Assembly: GCF_001423695.1 (NCBI RefSeq)
Contig: NZ_LMOZ01000002.1
Span: 663,085 to 727,084 of the forward strand
DNA: 64,000 nucleotides
Direction: 5' to 3'
Source of the DNA: Leifsonia sp. Leaf336
Lineage (GTDB): Bacteria; Actinomycetota; Actinomycetes; Actinomycetales; Microbacteriaceae
The translations under genes were made by a program, and so were the position numbers. A model generated the notes under the pieces. It searched no databases and was not told the DNA's origin. It saw only the letters and a program-made list of their open reading frames with translations. Below, one piece after another: positions 46,533-55,013 of the stretch. Numbering within the stretch: position 1 is the first letter of the stretch; each line of letters opens with the position of its first letter.

Positions 46533-46843
46533 TCGCTGCTGTCTAATGGGGTCCCCGCGTGCGTCTGGGGGAGCGGGTGGGGCGCAGCCTGGTGACGGGC
46601 GTGGAGATTTGTGGGCGGCCGAGAGAAGTCACTGCTGATCATCGCGGTGCGGCCTCACCGCATCCACAAAACGAGACTGGGACTGCTCGTCGATTGTGTC
46701 AGATGCGCCTATCCCTGGCCGTTGCCGGTAGGTTCTGCTCGTGAGCTGCTACGAATTCGCCATCCTGTCGAGAAGGAGCGTCTTTTCTGCAATCGCTAAT
46801 TGAGCTCTCCTCAGCCTTCGACCTGCTCGCAAAGGCACTTGGC
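46533..46843. other. No gene recognised
   Basis: Short frames only. AAGGAG at 46773-46778 precedes no ATG, GTG or TTG in the frame of the next gene; a CTG at 46787 is in that frame, so the next gene may begin earlier than annotated. Confidence 0.4.
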
Positions 46844-47497
46844 GTGATAACGGCTGCCACTGCGATTATCGCGGCGCTGGCGCAGATCACTTTGCCCGTA
46901 TCGCTCCGGCGAAGAGAGCGCCTACTTCGGGAATTCATCGACCATGAACAAGTCCCGCACCGGAAGGAATTGTTGGTCGAGTTGCATGGGGCGGTCTCAG
47001 CGCGGATTCTTGGCGGGCTTCTAGTTCCCGGATGGCGCTTCATCGAGCCTCTTTGGCTGATGGTAGCCGGGGCGGCGCAATACTTGGTTTGGCAGCGCTC
47101 TGCGAGCGTGTGGAACCTCGTGTTGGCTGTTCTGATTTCGCTTGTGATAGTTACGACGCCAGCGCGCCGAATCATTCGCCTATCCTGCGAACGTGCGCGG
47201 GTCATCCATGAATACGAGATTGCTTCGAGCGAAATACGGCGTCCGCGCTTGGGGATACTCAGCCAGATGGAGGGCGGGACTCGCGTTGAGTTCGTATATG
47301 CCCTCTTTGCTTCGGCTGCAATAAATCTCGTCGCCATTGGCTCCGCGTTGGCAATACTGAATCTTCCGGCAGTGGGATTGGGTATAGGAATCCTGGGACT
47401 TATAGGTCTGATCGTTATCTTCCGCCGAATCCAAATGTACGTTCGGCGTCGGGTGACAGTTTTTGGCCCCTGGTCCACAGACGACACGAGCGACTGA
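46844..47497 (+). CDS. Membrane protein of unknown function
   Basis: A 217-residue protein with membrane helices near the N-terminus (ITAATAIIAALAQIT), at about 58-80, 85-105 and a C-terminal pair (about 155-200). Codons are less GC-biased than the core chromosome. GTG 46844 is the annotated start, but in-frame sequence extends to about 46787 after a good AAGGAG, so a CTG start is possible. It is the first gene right of the prophage. Confidence 0.65.
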   Translation: MITAATAIIAALAQITLPVSLRRRERLLREFIDHEQVPHRKELLVELHGAVSARILGGLLVPGWRFIEPLWLMVAGAAQYLVWQRSASVWNLVLAVLISLVIVTTPARRIIRLSCERARVIHEYEIASSEIRRPRLGILSQMEGGTRVEFVYALFASAAINLVAIGSALAILNLPAVGLGIGILGLIGLIVIFRRIQMYVRRRVTVFGPWSTDDTSD

Positions 47498-47627
47498 ACT
47501 CTGATGTCATAGGCAAGTGCTATGGCTGCTGCCGCCAAAACCATGCCTTACCCAATGAGCAGGATTGCTAGGAATTGCGGCATAACTCTCTGGCGGCCAC
47601 GAAGGTTGGCGCCTAGCGTCAAAAAGT

Positions 47628-48680
47628 TCAGGATGGCTCCTGGTCCACCGCGGCAATGCTTGCTAGTTCTTCGTGTACAAGTTCGGGGACGGCATGGAGT
47701 GCCGAATCCAAGATGAACTCAACCCGAGATGCTATTCGGCTATGAGTAATCGACATCGTGCGTGTCCAGTGATGCGGGGAGTATCGAGCGAGCATCGAGA
47801 GCGCAAAGAGAACCATCCACCAGGAAGCCAAGGGACGAAGTTCTCGAGGCGATTCGCCGAGTTCGGGCAGCAGCACGGAGTGACGACGGTAGGTCTGTGT
47901 TCCAAGCGGCACGTAGGGGCCCGAGCGGGACAGCTGGAGCTGGTCGATCCCGTCGATGACAAATAGGCATCGGCCGCGGTTGTGGCTTCGTCGGGCCGTT
48001 CCTGGCTCTGAAGTCGAGACCCGGAGCGGCCGAAGCGCCGGATATCTGTCCGCAAGTGCCCGCACTACTGCTTCGTCCATTGGCCCTTCCATCGGTAGAC
48101 CCGGGAGCTGTACTTCCAACTCAACCGGGAAAGCTGCGGGCGCCGCGTACACCCTCGTGTCGTGAATCGGTCGACCAATGGCGGAAGGATCGGGAAACTC
48201 CATAGCGTAGTCAGGAATCTGCTCAATCAACTCACCGAACGTTGCAGATCGGACATCAGTTGGTGAGCCAATTGCGATTGACAAGCGGGAGAAGAGGTCA
48301 GCATTCCCGTTGTCCACCCTGATTCGAGACCCGATGAGCCCATGCGCCGAAATGTCGGGGTCAAAATGGAGTCCGTGTCCTGAACCTTGCCAGCGATTTT
48401 GGGTGCGCCCGCCCAATCGCGGGCTGGCCGCCGCTATCGCGCGACCCGCCTGAGATAGCCCATAGAAGAGATTCAAGGGCCTGCTTTCGTAACCGACCTG
48501 AGCCGCAGCAACGAATTGCTGCTGCGCCTGTTCCAGCGCCATCTGAAAGTCGCGCGCACGCGCTGATGATGACGCCAACGTTTCCTCGAGCCGTCCGGCA
48601 GGCTCTGCGCGCGCGGTCCGGATCATTCGCCATGACTCGTCCGAAGTGAGGAGACCGACTGAATAGTTCGTTTTGGCCAC
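47628..48680 (-). CDS. YaaC-like protein
   Basis: A 350-residue soluble protein similar in pattern to the YaaC family: ESRPLNLFYGLSQAGRAIAAA (about 64-84), HGLHFDP, and the C-terminal RPLASWWMVLFALSMLARYSP...WT, ending in a helix (VPELVHEELASIAAV). The family has no firm biochemical role and is often found in accessory or defence-rich regions. GTG start. GC is lower than that of flanking core genes. Confidence 0.75.
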   Translation of the reverse strand: MAKTNYSVGLLTSDESWRMIRTARAEPAGRLEETLASSSARARDFQMALEQAQQQFVAAAQVGYESRPLNLFYGLSQAGRAIAAASPRLGGRTQNRWQGSGHGLHFDPDISAHGLIGSRIRVDNGNADLFSRLSIAIGSPTDVRSATFGELIEQIPDYAMEFPDPSAIGRPIHDTRVYAAPAAFPVELEVQLPGLPMEGPMDEAVVRALADRYPALRPLRVSTSEPGTARRSHNRGRCLFVIDGIDQLQLSRSGPYVPLGTQTYRRHSVLLPELGESPRELRPLASWWMVLFALSMLARYSPHHWTRTMSITHSRIASRVEFILDSALHAVPELVHEELASIAAVDQEPS

Positions 48681-48804
48681 GTCGTGATCTTTCGCCGGTT
48701 CGCCCGTCGCGATACGACGACACGCGGGCGCGGTGCGAGGGCGCGTGACAGTCCTTGATCGTTCCGCATTGCCTCGACTCGTCGCGCGCGGCTAGCATCC
48801 GGCC

Positions 48805-49124
48805 ATGTCGGATGAAGAGCTGCCTCCCTCGCTGAGGGAGGCATATGCCAATCGAAAGGCCTTTGGTCGCGGATTCGAGACACCCCCAAAAGCCGCCGCG
48901 GACCCAATCTTCCGTTGACTGTCTTGTCCACGATCTACATCGTGGCGCTTGTTGCCGCGGTCGTCCTGTACTTCATCGGGTTTGCCACGTACGCTAACGA
49001 TCCGCTTGGAGCAGCTGGATTCTTCCTCTTTGGAAACAGCTTTTGCGCTATTGGGGTCGTAGGTGGCCTTCTGCACCTCGCAGTCGCTGCCATTCGAAAC
49101 GTTGTAGAGGGAAATGCGCGCTGA
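48805..49124 (+). pseudogene. Frameshifted copy of the small membrane-protein gene at 50470
   Basis: The ATG at 48805 and its upstream bases (CATCCGGCCATGTC) match the intact gene at 50470. The frame from ATG stops at 48918, while a second frame reads KSRRGPNLPLTVLSTIYIVALVA to the stop at 49124 and matches the intact protein at about 50 of 69 positions from LTVL onward. The N-terminal part and membrane part are therefore out of frame. TTG 48915 could still give a 69-residue two-helix protein. Confidence 0.7.
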
Positions 49125-49233
49125 TCACGCTCGCGCGAAGAGCAGTACTTGGCGCAAGTCGAATTGGTGCTGTCGACGTGCTTGCTGCACTAATGATCAC
49201 CGTTATCGTGTCAAGCTATTTGGCACGTCGCAT

Positions 49234-49299
49234 TAACGTGTAAAGAATCGGGTCTATTTTTTACACGTTATTGACGCCTTGAACTATTCTTTACACGTG
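49234..49299. promoter_or_regulatory. fic operator array
   Basis: Three 14-bp sites: AACGTGTAAAGAAT at 49235-49248 (reverse), ATTTTTTACACGTT at 49256-49269, and ATTCTTTACACGTG at 49286-49299, the last two exactly 30 bp apart. The first two form an 11-bp perfect inverted repeat (49234-49244/49260-49270). The last overlaps the fic start. Autoregulation by the Fic C-terminal winged helix is a plausible inference. Confidence 0.75.
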
Positions 49300-50397
49300 A
49301 CTTGGGAAGCAGATAAGCCCTACGACGAACTACCCGCGTTGCCGCCTTCTGCGGATCTCGAGACAAAGGCGGTTCTGAAGGCGACCATAGCGGCGCGTGC
49401 TTCACTCGCAGCTCTGGATCAAGCATCGAAACGGATACCAAACCCCACAGTCCTCATAAACTCCATACCGCTCTTAGAGGCTCAGGCGAGTTCGGAGATT
49501 GAGAACATAGTCACGACTGCCGACGAACTCTTCAAGTTTGCGCAAGAGGACTCTGGCAACGCGAGCCCTGCCGTCAAGGAAACGCTCCGCTACCGCACTG
49601 CACTATTCGCTGGTTACGAAAGCGCTAAGTCGCGGCCACTTTCGGTTACTACCGCAGTTCAAATCTGCTCAATGATCAAGCAGCGGGACATGAATGTTCG
49701 GAAGCGCCCGGGAACTTACATAGGAAACCCCGTGACGAAGCGGGCGATTTACACGCCGCCCAGCGGGGAAGAGACAATTCGCGACAAGCTCTCCAATTGG
49801 GAGCAGTTCATACACTCTTCACTTGGGTTAGACCCGCTCGTCGTAATGGCAGCGGCACACTATCAGTTCGAGGCAATTCACCCATTCGAAGACGGAAACG
49901 GCAGGACTGGACGCATTCTCAACGTCCTTTTACTAATAAACGCTGGACTGTTGGAGTCGCCGATACTTTACCTCTCGCGGTACATCATCGAGAACAAGAC
50001 AACCTATTACGACCTACTTCTGCGGGTCACGACGGATGGGGATTGGGAGCGCTGGCTGCTCTTCATACTTGAGGGTCTGCGAGTGACAGCGGAGGCTACC
50101 GTGCAAAAGATTGACGCCATCTACGACCTTCAGAACAGCACCCAAAATGCTATCCGAGCCGTGACCAAATCGAACAACGCGGATTTGCTGGCGGTACTTT
50201 TCGAGCAGCCATATTGCCGAATTTCGAATGTCATGGCGCGGTGTAACGTTTCGCGCCCTACTGCGACAGCTTGGCTGAACGGCCTCGTTGCCGCGAATGC
50301 TCTGATGGACGTGCGAGTGGGTCGGGAACGGCTATTCATCAACACGGCCTTCTTCGAGCTACTAACCCGCGCTGAAAATATCTCAGCGAGACCCTAA
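49297..50397 (+). CDS. Fic-family AMP-transferase, class II
   Basis: Transfers AMP (or another nucleotide moiety) to a protein target. The 366 residues from GTG 49297 (VTWEADKPYDELPALPP) have the inhibitory S-x-x-x-E-N motif at about 65-70 (SSEIEN), an N-terminal class II position, the core HPFEDGNGR beginning at His195, and a C-terminal winged helix (about 290-360). The TTG at 49279 would put the operator inside the gene, so it is less likely. Codons are AT-richer than the core chromosome, which suggests transfer. Confidence 0.92.
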   Translation: MTWEADKPYDELPALPPSADLETKAVLKATIAARASLAALDQASKRIPNPTVLINSIPLLEAQASSEIENIVTTADELFKFAQEDSGNASPAVKETLRYRTALFAGYESAKSRPLSVTTAVQICSMIKQRDMNVRKRPGTYIGNPVTKRAIYTPPSGEETIRDKLSNWEQFIHSSLGLDPLVVMAAAHYQFEAIHPFEDGNGRTGRILNVLLLINAGLLESPILYLSRYIIENKTTYYDLLLRVTTDGDWERWLLFILEGLRVTAEATVQKIDAIYDLQNSTQNAIRAVTKSNNADLLAVLFEQPYCRISNVMARCNVSRPTATAWLNGLVAANALMDVRVGRERLFINTAFFELLTRAENISARP

Positions 50398-50469
50398 ACA
50401 GAGAGGCGCGCAGCCGAGTCGAACCACGAGGAGTTCCCGCGACCGCTGTCGAGCCGTTACCATCCGGCC

Positions 50470-50736
50470 ATGTCCGATCGCGCATCCAAGCCGTCACGCC
50501 CTAGCCGCCGCGGCCCCAACCTCCCGCTGACGGTACTCGCCGCGATCTACATCGTCGCGTTGATCGCAGCCATCGTCCTCTACTTCATCGGGATCGCGAC
50601 GCTTGGTGCTGACCCTCGAAGCGCAGCCGGCTACTTCCTCTTCGGCAACGCGATCGGCGGGATCGGCGTCCTCGGCGGGATGCTGCACCTCGCGGTGGCC
50701 GCGATTCGGAACGTGATTGAAGACAACGCCAGGTAG
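50470..50736 (+). CDS. Small two-helix membrane protein, intact copy
   Basis: An 88-residue protein with a basic N-terminus (SKPSRPSRRGPN) and two membrane helices (LTVLAAIYIVALIAAIVLYF and FLFGNAIGGIGVLGGMLHL). It is the intact paralogue of the frameshifted gene at 48805 and ends 1 nt before the convergent DUF1801 stop. Its GC is that of the core chromosome. Function unknown. Confidence 0.75.
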   Translation: MSDRASKPSRPSRRGPNLPLTVLAAIYIVALIAAIVLYFIGIATLGADPRSAAGYFLFGNAIGGIGVLGGMLHLAVAAIRNVIEDNAR

Positions 50737-51186
50737 CTAACCCGCTGCCCGCCGCACGACCTCGCGCACCCGCTCCCACGCCTCCTCGGTCGGCTCGATG
50801 AGCGCATACGACGTCGGCCAGAACCCGCTCGCGTCGTCGAGCGCCGCCTCCGTGCTCACGCCGAACGTCGAGTACCGCGTCTTGTCGAGCTGCCCGCTGC
50901 GGAAGAACACCACGACCTTGCCGTCGCGGGCGTAGCCCGGCTGGCCGTAGTACAGCTTGGGGGAGAGGTCCGGCCCGACCTCGGCGACGATCGCGTGGAG
51001 GTGTTCCGCCATCTCGCGGTCGCCGGCGGGCATCTGGGCGATCTTCGCGAGCACGTCCGCCGCCTCGGCTGCGGCCTTCTCGGCGCCTTTCGCGCGTTTG
51101 GCCTCCGCCTTCAGTTCAGCGGCTCGTTGCTTCATGGCGGCTCGCTCCTGGGCGGAGAAGCTTCCGTCGGGTGTCGTGTTCGTCAT
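50737..51186 (-). CDS. DUF1801 (YdhG-like) protein
   Basis: A 149-residue protein with a charged N-terminal helix (AMKQRAAELKAEAKRAK) and the DUF1801 core: LSPKLYYGQPGYARDGKVVVFFRSGQ (about 85-110). The family is called iron-chaperone-like but its function is not settled. ATG 51186 has GGGGGA upstream; the longer frame overlaps the divergent gene. Confidence 0.8.
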   Translation of the reverse strand: MTNTTPDGSFSAQERAAMKQRAAELKAEAKRAKGAEKAAAEAADVLAKIAQMPAGDREMAEHLHAIVAEVGPDLSPKLYYGQPGYARDGKVVVFFRSGQLDKTRYSTFGVSTEAALDDASGFWPTSYALIEPTEEAWERVREVVRRAAG

Positions 51187-51251
51187 TCCCCCATCTTCGC
51201 GGGAGCGTGCCCGATCGAGGAGGGCCAGATCCCCGGCGTACAGTGACCCCC

Positions 51252-51611
51252 GTGACCGACGACACCCCCATCGCGTACACCGCACTCCAGAACGGCACCC
51301 CCGTCTTCACCTCTGACGGCATCGAGATCGGCCGGGTCGAGCATGTGCTGCAGGACCCTTCGCTCGACCTCTTCGACGGCATCGCGGTGAAGACCGAGAA
51401 GGGCCTCCGATTCGTCGACGCCGACCGCGTCGGGCGCATCACGGAGGCCGCAGTGGAGACCACTCTCACCGACGACGAAGCGCGAGCGCTGCCCGAGCCG
51501 CAGGGCAGCGAAGTGCTCGACGCCGACCCCGACGAGTACGGCGGCAACGGGCTCAGCGCTTGGTTCGGGCGGATGTTCATGCGCGAGCACTGGATGCGGC
51601 GCAAGGACTGA
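51252..51611 (+). CDS. PRC-barrel domain protein
   Basis: A 119-residue protein: TALQNGTPVFTSDGIEIGRVEHVL and GIAVKTEKGLRFVDADRVGRI match a PRC-barrel (about 7-60), followed by an acidic segment and a basic tail. GTG start. Divergent from the DUF1801 gene. PRC-barrels occur in stress and RNA-processing proteins; the partner is unknown. Confidence 0.8.
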   Translation: MTDDTPIAYTALQNGTPVFTSDGIEIGRVEHVLQDPSLDLFDGIAVKTEKGLRFVDADRVGRITEAAVETTLTDDEARALPEPQGSEVLDADPDEYGGNGLSAWFGRMFMREHWMRRKD

Positions 51612-51614
51612 GGT

Positions 51615-52043
51615 CTACGCCTCCTTCTGCGCGTTGCGCAGCATCGCTTCGAGCACACGCAGTGTCGTCTGGATGTCGGACTCCGGAATGCCGGCGGCCA
51701 GTGATCCGCCGACCCGCTCGAAGACCCCGGGCAGCAGCGGGATGACGGCGGCGCCCTCATCGGTCAGGGCGACCACGATCGCGCGCCGATCGGCGGCGTC
51801 CCGTTCCCTCCGGATCAGGCCCTTGGATTCGAGACGATCCAGGAGGCGGGTCATCCCCGCGGTGTCGGTGCCGAGGAGGTCGGCGATGCGGCGAGGGCTC
51901 GACTCGCCGCCGTAGACGCGGATGAGGGCGCCGGCCTGCTGGGATGTGAGGTCGTGGGCCGCGAACTGCTGGTCCAGCGCCGTTCGCGCATCTCGCGCGA
52001 GCCGCACGATCACACTCGTGAGGGTCACCACCGGACCGGGCAT
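51615..52043 (-). CDS. MarR-family regulator
   Basis: A 142-residue winged-helix regulator: LTSQQAGALIRVYGGESSPRRIADLLGTDTAGMTRLLDRLESKGLIRRERDAADRRAIVVALTDEG spans the HTH and wing (about 32-97). It is divergent from the NTF2-like gene, with a palindrome between them that it probably binds. Confidence 0.92.
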   Translation of the reverse strand: MPGPVVTLTSVIVRLARDARTALDQQFAAHDLTSQQAGALIRVYGGESSPRRIADLLGTDTAGMTRLLDRLESKGLIRRERDAADRRAIVVALTDEGAAVIPLLPGVFERVGGSLAAGIPESDIQTTLRVLEAMLRNAQKEA

Positions 52044-52053
52044 GTCGTCCTCC

Positions 52054-52082
52054 TATAGCTGTCGCGACAGTTACTGTCTATA
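52054..52082. promoter_or_regulatory. Probable MarR operator
   Basis: A perfect 12-bp palindrome CTGTCGCGACAG (52059-52070) lies inside a larger TATAG...CTATA dyad (52054-52058 with 52078-52082), with a partial CTGTC repeat at 52074. It lies between the divergent marR and NTF2-like genes. Confidence 0.7.
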
Positions 52083-52138
52083 CTTCCATCGTAGGTGCCC
52101 GTCGGCCGAGCGACGGGATTCACGAGAGGAGTACGCCG

Positions 52139-52594
52139 ATGGGCGCAGCCACCGCGACCGCGCAGGGGGATGTGAGGCCCGACGTCCGTGATTTCGTCGC
52201 CGCCTTCGCTGCGGCCGGCGACAGCGATCCCGCAGCTTCGGCCGAGTTATTCTGCGACGACTTCCTGAGCCTCGATCCGACCTCCGTCCGACCGGTCACC
52301 TCGCAGCAACTGGCCGCGACGCTGCCGCGGCGCGCGGAGCTGTTCGCCTCCATCGGTGCGCAGGGCACCGAACTCGTCGAGTTCTCCGAGCAGCCGATCG
52401 ATGACCAGCACACGCTGCTGCGGACCGCGTGGCGCGTGCGGTTCGCCGACACGCACGCGGAGCCCCTTACGTTGCGTTCCAGCTACCTGCTCCACCGCGA
52501 TGAGAATGGCTGGCGCATCGCCGTCTACCTTAACCACGCGGACATCGTGGCGATCATCCAGGACCGGAAGGCTCGCCAGCAGCCGCAAATGTGA
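52139..52594 (+). CDS. NTF2-like (SnoaL/DUF4440-type) protein
   Basis: A 151-residue cone-barrel-like protein: VRDFVAAFAAAGDSDPAASAELFCDDFLSLDP at the N-terminus and a C-terminal strand pair with HADIVAIIQDRKA. Likely a small-molecule-binding or stress protein controlled by the divergent MarR. No catalytic motif can be assigned. Confidence 0.75.
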   Translation: MGAATATAQGDVRPDVRDFVAAFAAAGDSDPAASAELFCDDFLSLDPTSVRPVTSQQLAATLPRRAELFASIGAQGTELVEFSEQPIDDQHTLLRTAWRVRFADTHAEPLTLRSSYLLHRDENGWRIAVYLNHADIVAIIQDRKARQQPQM

Positions 52595-52602
52595 GTGTGG
52601 GG

Positions 52603-53097
52603 TCACCCCTGGCCCGGCACGGCGTAGAGCATCATCGGCGTGCCGTTCGCTTCGCACTTCGTCTTGACGTCGGCCAACGCTGCCGCGAAATCCGCGCCGT
52701 GCGGGTCGAACGTCGCGCCTGGAACCGTCGGCGGCGAGGTCTTGACCGCTTCTTGGAGGTTCCACACCTCCGACTGCATCCCGGCCGCCGAGTTCCGGCG
52801 GAGCCCCATGAGCGTGTTCGACGTCGTGTTGATAACCGCCGCGTAGCCGGAGGCGTCGGTCTGTCCGGAGTGCTGCTCTATCGCAGTGTCCTCCAGCGAG
52901 GTGTCCAACGAACCGAGAACTGCGCAGGTGAGCGCGATCGAAGGGTCGCTGTGCGGTGTCGGCGAGGCGGCTACCCGCGCTGACGTGGAGGTCGGCGCAG
53001 CAGAGCCGGTCGAGCTGCAGCCGGTGGCGGCCGCGGCGAGCAGCGCCGCGCCGCCGAGCGCGATCGCGACCTTCAGGTGAAGCGGTCGACGTGTCAT
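52603..53097 (-). CDS. Secreted lipoprotein of unknown function
   Basis: A 164-residue protein with a signal peptide (KVAIALGGAALLAAAATGC) ending in a lipobox, Cys at about residue 27, then a Ser/Thr/Ala-rich linker and a mostly helical domain. It ends 4 nt before the response-regulator gene on the same strand and could be co-transcribed with the two-component system. Confidence 0.8.
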   Translation of the reverse strand: MTRRPLHLKVAIALGGAALLAAAATGCSSTGSAAPTSTSARVAASPTPHSDPSIALTCAVLGSLDTSLEDTAIEQHSGQTDASGYAAVINTTSNTLMGLRRNSAAGMQSEVWNLQEAVKTSPPTVPGATFDPHGADFAAALADVKTKCEANGTPMMLYAVPGQG

Positions 53098-53101
53098 GTG
53101 G

Positions 53102-53713
53102 TCACCCTTCGAGCAGATCGAGCCGGATCACCTTGCGGACCGCGTCGATCCGGGAGGTGGCGCCGAGCTTGGCGTAGATGTTCGTGGTGTGGCGTTTGAC
53201 GGTGCCCTCGGTGATGTTCAGGCGCGCGCTGATCTCGCGGTTCGTGTAGGCCTGCGCGATCATCCTGATCACCTCGAGCTCGCGGTCGGTGAGGACGCGG
53301 TCGGAGGCTGCGGGCACGTCCGCAGGCGCAGCCTCCTGAGCGGGCTTCGCCGAGGCGAGGAGGTCGATGAGGGAGCGCTCGTCGATGTTCTTCGACGCGA
53401 ACGCCGACGCGCCCGCGCGCAGCAGTTGGCGCTGGAGCACCGCGTCGGTGTGCATGGTGAGGATGACGACCGCCGTCGACGGCGACCGCCGGCGCACCGT
53501 GGTGATCGTGCGCTCCGCCGAACCGCCCGGCATCTCGACGTCGAGCAGCAGGACGTCCGGCCGGGCCTGCTCGACCAGGGCGACCGCCTCCTGACCGTCG
53601 GCGGCCTCCGCGACGACGTCGAAGGAATCCTCGATCAAGGCGCGCACGCCCTTGCGGAAGAGGGCGTGGTCGTCGGCGAGCACGATCGTCCGCTTCGCGG
53701 TCGGGCCACTCAC
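53102..53713 (-). CDS. LuxR/NarL-type response regulator
   Basis: A 203-residue protein: receiver domain with DDHALFRKG at the N-terminus and phospho-Asp near 58 (LLLDVEMPG), then a LuxR HTH (LTDRELEVIRMIAQAYTNREISARLNITEGTVKRH, about 140-175). Its start overlaps the kinase gene by 4 nt, so the two form a two-component pair. Confidence 0.95.
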   Translation of the reverse strand: MSGPTAKRTIVLADDHALFRKGVRALIEDSFDVVAEAADGQEAVALVEQARPDVLLLDVEMPGGSAERTITTVRRRSPSTAVVILTMHTDAVLQRQLLRAGASAFASKNIDERSLIDLLASAKPAQEAAPADVPAASDRVLTDRELEVIRMIAQAYTNREISARLNITEGTVKRHTTNIYAKLGATSRIDAVRKVIRLDLLEG

Positions 53714-54777
53714 CGGCGGCCGCCCGGCTCGGAGATCGTCAGGGTCACCGTCGTCCCTGATCCGGGCGTGCTCGCGATCGTCAGCTCGGCGCCGATCAGC
53801 TCCGCGCGCTCCTGCGCGGCGATGAGGCCGAGCGCGCCCGGCCGGATCCGGTCGCGCTCGAACCCGATCCCGTCGTCCGAGACCGAGATGATCAGCCGGT
53901 CGACGAGCCAGTGCGACTCCAGGCGGATGCGCTCGCCGCGGGAGTGACGGCGCGCGTTGTGGACGACCTCCCTCACGATGATGAACGCCTCCTCCTGCAC
54001 GCCGGTCGGCAGCGATCGCGCGGTGCCGTAGCTGTGGGCGTCGACCGTCGGCGGTTCCGGGCTCAGGTCGGCGACGTAGTCGTGGATCGCCTCGTCGAGG
54101 TGCTTGTCGCCGACCGAGTGCCGCAGATCCAACGCCAGCGAGCGCGTCTCGTCGAGCGCGGCCTCCAGGAGCCGGAGGGCTTCGTCGATGCGCTCGGAGG
54201 CCGCTCCTTCGTGCTGCCGGCTGAGCTGAACGCGCTGGATGCCGGCGGCGATGCTGTGCGCGACACGGTCGTGGAGTTCGCGCGAGATGCCCAGCCGCTC
54301 CTCGGTGTGCGCGACGGCCAGACGCTCGATGAGCACGTCGACGTAGGTGAGGGAGGCCGGCACCACCTGGTCCATGATCGACGCGTTGAGCGCGCGCGCG
54401 ACCTCGGCCGGGTCGCTGTCGCCCGTGGCGAGCTCCGCGAGCGCGATGTCGAACAGCAGGGTGGCCGCGATGAGACTGTCGGCCGGGTGGATGTTCTGCC
54501 GCGCTCGGTCGCGGCCCACCTTCGAACCGGGGGAGGCCGGGGCAGCACCCGAGGGCGCCGCCTCGCCGCCAGGTGCCGGCCCTGCCGCAGCGCCGAGGCG
54601 CTCACGCGTCCGCCGGAGCACGACGTGCACCTGGGCGCGCAGCTGCGCGGCGACCGTGGAGTCGGTCGCCAGGGCGCTGCCGCGCACGCGGAGCTCGCGG
54701 ATCAGCGCGTCGGCGACGCGCGCGTCGACCGTCGCCGCAGCGTCGTCGACGTCGACCGGGCGGATTCTCGGAACCAC
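53710..54777 (-). CDS. Cytoplasmic sensor histidine kinase, HisKA_3 type
   Basis: The 355 residues from GTG 54777 contain no membrane segment, so the kinase probably senses an internal signal or binds a partner. ISRELHDRVAHS carries the phospho-His near 169; the HATPase region has VVHNARRHSRGE and DDGIGFERDR. A longer frame to GTG 54837 exists but its GGAGGG is only 3 nt away and it crosses a CRP-type site. Paired with the downstream LuxR regulator. Confidence 0.9.
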   Translation of the reverse strand: MVPRIRPVDVDDAAATVDARVADALIRELRVRGSALATDSTVAAQLRAQVHVVLRRTRERLGAAAGPAPGGEAAPSGAAPASPGSKVGRDRARQNIHPADSLIAATLLFDIALAELATGDSDPAEVARALNASIMDQVVPASLTYVDVLIERLAVAHTEERLGISRELHDRVAHSIAAGIQRVQLSRQHEGAASERIDEALRLLEAALDETRSLALDLRHSVGDKHLDEAIHDYVADLSPEPPTVDAHSYGTARSLPTGVQEEAFIIVREVVHNARRHSRGERIRLESHWLVDRLIISVSDDGIGFERDRIRPGALGLIAAQERAELIGAELTIASTPGSGTTVTLTISEPGGRR

Positions 54778-54822
54778 AGCACCATCATGGCGCGCGGCGG
54801 CGGCGATCGGCGGGAGGGCGGA

Positions 54823-54838
54823 TGTGACCTTCGTCACA
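54823..54838. promoter_or_regulatory. CRP/GlxR-type site
   Basis: TGTGA-N6-TCACA, part of the larger perfect ATGTGAC-CTTC-GTCACAT dyad (54822-54839). It lies about 46 nt upstream of the kinase GTG start. The consensus is that of CRP/GlxR regulators, which are common in actinobacteria. Confidence 0.7.
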
Positions 54839-55013
54839 TTCCCTCCGCACGCCGGTCTCTCTAGGCTGTTCGTGCGCGTCGCGTTCGGGGGACCGCGACG
54901 CTCGGGTGGCAGGTGCGCGGGGCCCTGCCACCCCGATCTCCCGCTGGCCCACCCGCCGTGCGCCCCCAACTGGTGGCGGACATCCCGCACAGCAACCTCA
55001 TAGACTCGTCCGC

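Noticed and set aside
49043..49243. 66-codon plus-strand frame downstream of the decayed membrane gene
   Set aside because: First half is out-of-frame coding for the membrane protein; no start site and no motif.
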